Assembly (NCBI GenBank): GCA_026260175.1
Contig: JAKCWW010004715.1
Coordinates: 12,328-39,426 of the forward strand
Origin: Reticulitermes lucifugus
Lineage: Eukaryota > Arthropoda > Insecta > Blattodea > Rhinotermitidae
Length of the DNA stretch: 27,099 bases
Reading direction: 5' to 3'
In this document: positions 21,736-27,099 of the stretch, piece by piece
Layout: each line of letters starts with the position of its first letter
Numbering within the stretch: the stretch's first letter is position 1
Notes under the pieces: generated by a model
Told to the model about the DNA's origin: nothing
The model's database searches: none
Seen by the model: only the letters and a program-made list of their open reading frames with translations
Made by a program: the position numbers and the translations under genes

Positions 21736-21863
21736 CTATCTTGAAATGTTTATTCCGTCAAACTGCCATTGTTTCCTGAAATCTGAGGTTCTCACAACGG
21801 TGTTCCTGAAGATTAAAGTCTTGTGGGAAGTTATTATGTGTTTATTGGGAAACAGGTTCCGAT

Positions 21864-21894
21864 GTTTCGAAAGATCTAGTACCTTCATCTTCAG
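21864..21894 (-). other. Hammerhead-like core, left unit
   Basis: On the minus strand: CTGAAGA (21888-21894), T, GAAGG (21882-21886), loop, CTTTC (21869-21873), GAAAC (21864-21868). The stem has five pairs including one G-U. No clear helix III with a U-H cleavage step follows. Confidence 0.45.
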
Positions 21895-21929
21895 GGTCAG
21901 GCAATCCATAAACATTGAACTGCTTGCCT

Positions 21930-21961
21930 CTGACGACGAAGACATTACTATCCTTCGAAAC
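21930..21961 (+). other. Hammerhead-like core, right unit
   Basis: CTGACGA (21930-21936), C, GAAG (21938-21941), loop, CTTC (21953-21956), GAAAC (21957-21961). Downstream, cgcc (21961-21964) could pair with ggcg (21988-21991) and is followed by TA, which would satisfy the U-H rule. The matching helix I is not evident, so a working ribozyme is not supported. Confidence 0.45.
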
Positions 21962-22095
21962 GCCTGAAACTACTTGCCTAACGACACGGCGTAACATCCC
22001 AGAAGAGTAGAATCTTCTGCCATTTTTTATATAAAACTGGACTAAACGTGATAGCAGACAAAAACATTGGATGTGAAGTGAATGTATTTTACGAG

Positions 22096-22145
22096 CCCCC
22101 TGATGATGGCCTTGTAAAGGCATGTGTAGGGGTTGAAGAATAAAG
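22096..22145 (+). other. Degenerate type I hammerhead-like motif at an element 3' end
   Basis: CCCC, CTGATGA (22100-22106), T, GGCC, loop, GGC, ATGTGTA, GGGG (22129-22132). Helix I (CCCC/GGGG) and helix II (GGCC/GGC) are recognisable, but the six bases expected between GGC and ATG (CGAAAC) are absent, so the core is dead. It is followed by ttgaagaataaagaatataaag, which looks like a retroelement tail. The matching live 3' half (GCCGAAACATGTAGGAG) is seen at 26207-26223. Confidence 0.5.
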
Positions 22146-22977
22146 AATATAAAGTGAAAATAATGCATTTCGTTGGTGTATAATTTGTGACTTCTGCCAT
22201 TTATTTAGTTCCCGTCTCTCCCGCCCACATTTCTCTTCTCTTTACACGTCTTATTTCTCCTCAGTTCTATTCTAGTGTTCCGGAATTCTGTCCTACGCCA
22301 CTACTCTCCCTACCCACAATTCTCCGACCCGAAAAGGGCTAGACACTACGTTGCCTACAGCATGCCTACTCTTCTTTGTACACTGTTCACAGCCGTCGGC
22401 AAGTGGAAGTGTACGTAGTATGAGAGGGGGATGCTGCAATAACGCGTGGAATGGACCCGACAAGTCGGCTGGCTGCCTCTTGTTTGTGGATCATTTATCT
22501 CAGGCTCAATCCAGATGCTACCCTAGACAAAGAGAGGGAACAGAGCAAAGGAACTTGTCGGGCATTGTGTTAAAACGTAGTGCCACGGATTCGTGTTCCT
22601 GACCACAGCAGCAGTGCCTTACAGACTTGACTGTACCTCATTATCAAAGTAACTCCAAGGAGCAGAGTCCTGCTTGAGACGCTAATAGTGCCTCAGCTGG
22701 TCAAGAAATACTCTGTGTTTCAAGGAACCAGAAGGCTCACTACCGTGTTCACAACAGCCGGCCCCTTGTCCCTATCCTGAGCAAGACAAATCCAGTACAC
22801 GACCTCCTCTCCTAGTTCTTTGACGTTCATTGTAATATTATAATCAAATATATGCCTAAGTCTTCCAAGTTGTCTCTTTCATTCAGGCTTCATAATCAAA
22901 AACGTGTGTTTCTCCTTTCCGCCACACGTGAAAACTTTCAAAGGTCGGTGTTATTGGAGAAATTTTACTGTTTTACA
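22146..22977. other. Unassigned stretch
   Basis: Slightly C/T-rich at its start. No domain-bearing frame or repeat recognised. Confidence 0.55.
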
Positions 22978-22999
22978 TTATTATTATTATTATTATTAC
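22978..22999 (+). repeat. (TTA)n microsatellite
   Basis: About seven TTA units. It is complementary to the (TAA)n array 70 bp downstream. Confidence 0.9.
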
Positions 23000-23069
23000 T
23001 TAGCCACAGGCCTGTGTTTAGTGAACTGTGCCTGTAATTACAAAAGCCTGCATGTCCCTCGGTGTGTCT

Positions 23070-23070
<1 letters not shown>

Positions 23071-23101
<31 letters not shown>

Positions 23102-23119
23102 TAATATAATAATAATAAA
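23071..23119 (+). repeat. (TAA)n microsatellite
   Basis: About sixteen TAA/ATA units with two interruptions. The runs of Asn and Tyr in the open frames here are its product. Confidence 0.9.
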
Positions 23120-23404
23120 GGGTTTGACAAATCGGGCTGTTTTAAAGGTTACGTCTCTAGTTCGTATTTGAAAGGCAGAAAGTTTGGATCCAGGGCGAGG
23201 GCAGACTTCTCTGACTGAAAATTAGAATGTTTTTCCTCAGTCTTCCAAACAAATCCATGGTTAATACCTTAATAAAAGCCTTTATCTCATCGGCTGACCA
23301 CACCCGAACCCCCTGCACCAGTCTTTGAAATCCTTGTTCATACGAACTGCAACTTAACTGGGGCCAGATAAGCGAAACAAAGGTCACCAAGATTATGATA
23401 ACAT

Positions 23405-23905
23405 AATAAGAAAGTCATTTTTAGGCGCCTTCGCAAAATTACAAAAGCGTCCTTTAGCTTCGTCACATTTGTCTGTATGTCCGTCCGTCCGCATGGAACA
23501 ACTCAGCTCCCACTGAACAGATTTTTATGAAATCTAATATCTGAGAATTTTTCGGAACTCTGTCGACAAAGTACAAGTTTCATTAAAATCTCACAAAAAT
23601 AATGGGTACTTTACATGAAGTCCTATGTACATTTATGACAGTATCTCGCTGAATCCTTCTTAAAACGAGAAATGTTTCAGACAAAACGTGCAGAGAAAAT
23701 CAAAAGAAACGTTTTATGTTCAATAACTTTTTCCCGAAAATAGTGCTGTTTATGAGATAATGTGGAAAAATATGGCAGAGACAGACAGGTCACAGACGAC
23801 AATATAAAAGGTGGATGCCCTTTGCATGCTAAGTAACTAAGACTACAGGCACACACTCAGAATATGCAATACTTATTGTTTTTGCGAGGCAACAATGCTT
23901 AGGCG
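23405..23905. repeat. Possible non-autonomous interspersed repeat
   Basis: It contains 'ttagcttcgtcacatttgtctg' with tgtccgtccgtccg (23470-23491), then 'gaacagatttttatgaaat', a combination I associate with dispersed non-coding insect repeats. The ends carry loosely inverted GCCT(T)CGCAAAA-type sequences (23428-23440 on plus; 23879-23892 on minus). No transposase frame is present. The boundaries are a guess. Confidence 0.35.
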
Positions 23906-24799
23906 AACGCGCCTTATTGTTACGTTATACGTACATTGCCTGTGTTGTTTAAATCCATCCTAATATAATTATAATTCGCATAACGTTGCAGTTTTGAAGA
24001 AAATACAAAGAACATTCTCCACACAAATTTTCTAAAAATATATATCGAATAGTGACTGCTGGCAGAACAGAAGGTACAGGCTGTGCACAATGTGAGAATG
24101 TGGTCGTACTGATGAATACAGATCCATTCTCCTTTAAATACCTTCATTATTTCAAATTGCATAATATGTGGTATGTACGTTGTCATGTGTTGCATACAAA
24201 TACGGAGACAAGGTAAGAAGAAAGAGTGAGCGTCACAACTTCTTGACTCATGATTATGGGTCTAGGCCATGTAAAGTGTGGTGGCGGTATTTTATAAAGA
24301 CAGCAATGACTAACATGTGGGTTCGAAAAAAGACAGGAAATTTCTTAGTAGCTGCAGGACTAATAGCTTTTCAATACCTTGCACCATGGAGAGAGACAAT
24401 TCTCCGAGCCCTGCGAAGACTCCTTCAGTTACATTCATGTTGAATAAGGCTATTTGACTACACACTAAGCTAATTAGAAGCAATAAACCACAGACTATAA
24501 TGGACTAGTAAACCAGTAACTGTAGTAAACAAAGGAAGAAGGATATGAAAGGTTTATCAGACGCTGACGAATTTGCTTAAAGCAGGCGCAGAACGTGATG
24601 ATGCAGTAGATACATGATGAGTAAATGACTGCACATATATTCACTTTTGTATCGAAAGAAATGAAAACTTGGAAGCAGAATTTAATACGTTTCTAGTGAG
24701 GGTTGAGTGGTTGGAAGGGGATTTCAAAGGATTTATACCAAATCCACCATTTCATTGTGATGAACGATGAAAGAAATTTCATCACCACAAACTATAGAC
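23906..24799. other. Unassigned stretch
   Basis: The frames at 23920-24195 and 24168-24443 have no recognisable domain. Nothing else is seen. Confidence 0.55.
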
Positions 24800-25091
24800 G
24801 TAATTCAGTCCGTATAGTGTGTAGGCTTAGGGCTGGACAACCGACGAATCCGATTCTTGACAGCGGCAACAGACTTTTCTCTCCTCCAAAGACTCAAGAC
24901 CGGCTCCGAGACCCGCCCAGCCTCCTACTGAACGAAGAGAAGGAGCTTTTTACCCGGGGGTAAAGCGACCGAGGCGTGAATATGACCACTCAACTCTTAT
25001 CTAGCACCAAGGTTAAGAACAATCGGAGTTATACATCTATTGCCTCCCCACGCCTTCATGAGGTGCAGAAGGACGATGCTGGATTTACCAA
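24800..25091 (+). mobile_element. SINE family B copy, decayed head
   Basis: The body is clear: ctactgaacgaagagaagg, cccgggggtaaagcgaccg, aggcgtgaatatgaccactc, aaggttaagaacaatcgg, agttatacatctattgcc and gccttcatgaggtgcag, ending near ggatttacca. The tRNA-like head (about 24815-24860) has lost a clean B box. The order and spacing match 13360-13641. Confidence 0.75.
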
Positions 25092-25596
25092 ACTGTATAT
25101 AAATTGACAGTTAATTCAAACCATAATCACAACAACAGCAGTTCGAAATCTCAACATCAGAAATATTTCATCTCGGAAGTACACCAAGCGAAGAAGGCCA
25201 CAGAGGTGTTAGAATAACCGATTGGAACGTAGGGATTAAAGCCATAAGCACCATCAGACAACAGTAGCAGTCCCGAAACTGTGCTTCGCTGAGACCAAGT
25301 ATCCAGCGAAGATTTTGAAGGGATCCACGGTAACTTTCTCTGATACAGGCAACGAAATTCTGTTTTACAGGGTTCTTAAATACATAGCATCTTGTCGTTA
25401 AGTAACCAAAAAGTTCCCAGCTTGAGAAGCTATAAACTAAATGATAATCGGACATATGAGTAGTTATTTACCCTTGGAAGACTGCAGTGAAAATGCTTTT
25501 CTATTCAATGATCCCCGATTTCCGAACGAGCATAGCTCTTTGGAAGGTTCCAAGGCTTCACCCGTTTGCCCGTGGACGATTAAATTTAGCTTTAAT
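25092..25596. other. Unassigned stretch
   Basis: Nothing recognised. The frame at 25168-25455 has no motif. Confidence 0.55.
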
Positions 25597-25608
25597 TATA
25601 TTTAATGA
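25597..25608 (+). repeat. Target-site duplication of SINE A, left copy
   Basis: tatatttaatga, repeated at 25880-25891. The first bases of the right copy merge with the AT tail, so the independent part is about 8-10 bp. Confidence 0.75.
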
Positions 25609-25879
25609 GCCGATCCCAGTGTCCGCGCGCTCTAAGGCATGGGTCTGCGGCCGCTCGCCTACTGGGATTGTGGGTTAGAATCCGCCGGAGGCATGAATAT
25701 CTGTCTGTGCGAGTGTTGAGCGTTGTGTGTTGTCAGGTAGAGATATCTGCGACGGGCCGATCACATGTCCAGAGAAGTCCTACCGAGTGTGGTGTGTCTG
25801 CGTATGATCGTCAAGCCTCGACAGCCTCGGCTAATAGGGGCTGTCGAGCAATGGAAAAACACACATATATATATATATA
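25609..25879 (+). mobile_element. SINE family A, complete copy
   Basis: Complete element of ~271 bp: tRNA-Leu/Ser-like head beginning gccgatcccag, A-box region tgtccgcgcgctctaaggc (25620-25638), B box gggttagaatcc (25672-25683, with one substitution against the family gggttcgaatcc), body with tgcgacgggccgatcac and gtcctaccgagtgtgg, terminal block ggggctgtcgagc, then an (AT)n tail. It is flanked by a 12-bp duplication. Mutations in both promoter boxes suggest it is no longer a good pol III template. This copy defines the family's 5' and 3' limits for the others. Confidence 0.88.
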
Positions 25880-25884
25880 TATAT
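25864..25884 (+). repeat. (AT)n tail of SINE A
   Basis: About ten AT dinucleotides directly after the acacac end of the SINE body, probably expanded from its 3' tail. Confidence 0.9.
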
Positions 25885-25891
25885 TTAATGA
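25880..25891 (+). repeat. Target-site duplication of SINE A, right copy
   Basis: Matches 25597-25608. See that entry. Confidence 0.75.
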
Positions 25892-26127
25892 TCCCGGTCG
25901 TACCGCGCGGTAAACACTGTTAGTCACAGTTATAAAAGCCACTCACGTAATGCTGTACAGGGAAATAATCGTTGTGTGTCCTGAGATCCATACAAAACAC
26001 TTAAATGCATTCTGTGGGCAGACTGTAAAGTGTCTGACTGCTAAACCTGACGGTACATAAGATAACCACTAGGCTTTAGGGGGTTAACATAATATCAGAG
26101 CCAATCAGGACGAAATTCATCAGAATG

Positions 26128-26282
26128 AATTAATACATAAACAAACATATGCACTTAAAACAATTCATGACAAGCATTAAACTCCTACATGTTTCGGCAC
26201 CGGCGTGCCGAAACATGTAGGAGTTTAATACTTTTCGTGAATTGTATTTTAATAAGTGCGTATGTTGCTTGATGTGTTAATT
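26128..26282. repeat. Large foldback with perfect 25-bp inner arms
   Basis: Inner arms 26176-26200 and 26205-26229 are perfectly complementary around a 4-nt loop (cggc). Pairing continues with small gaps to about 26128 and 26282 (aattaatacataa / matching complement; gcactta on both arms). On each strand, pointing outward, the arm reads GTGCC-GAAAC-ATGTA-GGAGT, which matches the 3' half of a type I hammerhead as found in Penelope-like elements (helix II strand, GAAA, CAUG, UA, helix I strand). The CTGATGA half is absent from both arms. It is a different family from the foldbacks at 12495-22010, but has the same topology. Confidence 0.85.
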
Positions 26283-26845
26283 GTAAAAGTATGCACAGTG
26301 TGAGTAACAAAAACCAGGATTCAGAAGTTGATTTTGAAAGGCACATCATTTATCGAAAAAGTTACAGATACGCTGAGAATTACGAGATAATAGAATGTAT
26401 AAACAGCCGTGTTACTGTAAATATTTGTGCACAAGTTACAATACTCGTGTCCACATTTCAAACAGCTAAGTAATAATGTTTACTTTCAGGCTAAAAATTC
26501 TCGTTTTCTGGAGACGTTAAATTTTAAGGTGTTTGTAACAAACTGCTGCCTTCCTTGCAAGACTCTGAATGCAAGTGCCCACATCTTACGTACGAAGGAC
26601 GACTCAGTGTCAGACATCAATGCCAATTGTTAATGAGGAAGTCTGCTCAAGGAATAACGCTTCACAAGCACAATATTTTGTGGTTCTACTTTCTGCCGGG
26701 ACAAGGTTATCCTGACAGATTATTTGTGGTGTTTCTGTCCCTCCAGAAAAATGACTGGATAGTAGCCCAAATTAGGCCACGACACCTTCCTTCCACATCA
26801 TCATCATCACCCTAATGTTCTATGCTACACGGACTGAACTACTGA
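26283..26845. other. Unassigned stretch
   Basis: The frames at 26291-26473, 26427-26633 and 26555-26815 overlap one another and carry no motif. A short CATCAT run lies at 26798-26808. Confidence 0.55.
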
Positions 26846-27099
26846 CAGCACGCTGTTCAAACAACGTATCATATCAGCAACATCAACACTCTTAAATCAA
26901 TTTATTTCGCATATTTTCATTCTATTATAAAGTACGGAATAACTTTTGGGGGTAATTCCTCCAACAGTAAGAAGATATTCACCTTACAAAAGAAAATCAT
27001 CAGCATTATGGTCGGTGCACAACCACGAACTCAATGCAGAAGTCTGTTTAAAAAATTAGAGATTTTACCTATCCCATGTCAATATATATTTTCATTAAT
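26846..27099 (+). pseudogene. Jockey-type LINE reverse transcriptase fragment, cut by window edge
   Basis: The frame is open from after a TGA (26843-26845) to the window end, without a start codon. Recognisable pieces are LKSIYFAYFHSIIKYGI, GGNSSNSKKIFTLQKKII and CRSLFKKLEILPIPCQYIF. This is the segment just after the RT palm in Jockey/CR1-like LINE proteins, which usually read YG-[IL]-IFWGNS. Here the Trp is replaced by Gly. Similarity fades upstream of about 26870, suggesting truncation or decay. The element would continue beyond 27099. A real host function is not expected. Confidence 0.85.

Larger units (their letters stand above)
21784..22010. repeat. Foldback element with two outward hammerhead-like cores
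   Basis: The left unit (21784-21903) begins tgaggttctcacaacgg and ends ccttcatcttcagggtcagg. The right unit (about 21918-22010) is the inverse, ending cgacacggcgtaacatccc then agaag. Both carry a full CTGANGA-stem-GAAAC motif: minus strand at 21864-21894 in the left unit, plus strand at 21930-21961 in the right. The motifs therefore face away from a ~35-bp centre. Arm identity is lower than at 20653 or 26128, so this copy looks older. Confidence 0.7.

Noticed and set aside
21269-21967. 232-codon open frame on the plus strand
   Set aside because: It spans a SINE B copy and the left part of a foldback repeat. There is no domain and its composition is that of the repeats, so it is a chance ORF.
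24109-24135. CTGATGA as another hammerhead core
   Set aside because: There is no self-complementary stem and no GAAA segment follows at a suitable distance.
24225-24443. Possible conserved small protein (frame ending ..LRALRRLLQLHSC)
   Set aside because: It has a plausible-looking helix, but no upstream exon, family motif or repeat of the pattern elsewhere. I cannot support it as a gene.

Overview
The window looks like gene-poor, AT-leaning intergenic or intronic DNA from an insect, most likely a cockroach or termite (Blattodea). The host assignment is inference. It rests on the C-terminal tail of a non-LTR retrotransposon protein that resembles copies I know from cockroach and termite genomes, on abundant tRNA-derived SINEs, and on the lack of any prokaryotic organisation (no operons, no ribosome binding sites, no long ORFs). 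No reading frame in the 27 kb reads as a host gene. The longest open frames (232 and 189 codons near 21.3-22.0 kb and 20.6-21.1 kb) run across repeats and are chance ORFs.

The recognisable content is layered mobile-element debris. SINE family A has a tRNA-Leu/Ser-like head and lies at 1-170 (-), 1597-1770 (+, headless), 7490-7726 (-) and 25609-25879 (+, with a 12-bp target-site duplication). SINE family B has a different tRNA-like head and a shared tail containing 'gaggttaagaat..ggagctatacctc'. Its copies lie at 6345-6636, 11286-11632 (a tandem pair on -), 12191-12411, 13360-13641, 21445-21735 and 24800-25091. A 5'-truncated LINE on the minus strand fills 5170-5528 between perfect 16-bp direct repeats, and a second, Jockey-type LINE reverse transcriptase fragment runs off the right edge (26846-27099).

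The most unusual signal is a set of foldback (inverted-repeat) structures at 12495-12660, 20653-20819, 21784-22010 and 26128-26282, with related single arms or motifs at 2031-2062, 16762-16880 and 22096-22145. Several carry an RNA-like pattern: CTGANGA, a short self-complementary stem, then GAAAC. This is the order of the hammerhead ribozyme core, which is known to occur in Penelope-like elements and retrozymes. In every foldback the motif, or its GAAAC half, points outward. In two of them the arms join exactly inside the stem that would be hammerhead stem II.

Two independent degenerate tandem arrays with units of about 70 bp lie at 4370-4712 and 5623-5813. Simple repeats occur at 3552-3579, 19499-19514, 22978-22999, 23071-23119 and 25864-25884. 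The remaining stretches hold nothing I can assign.
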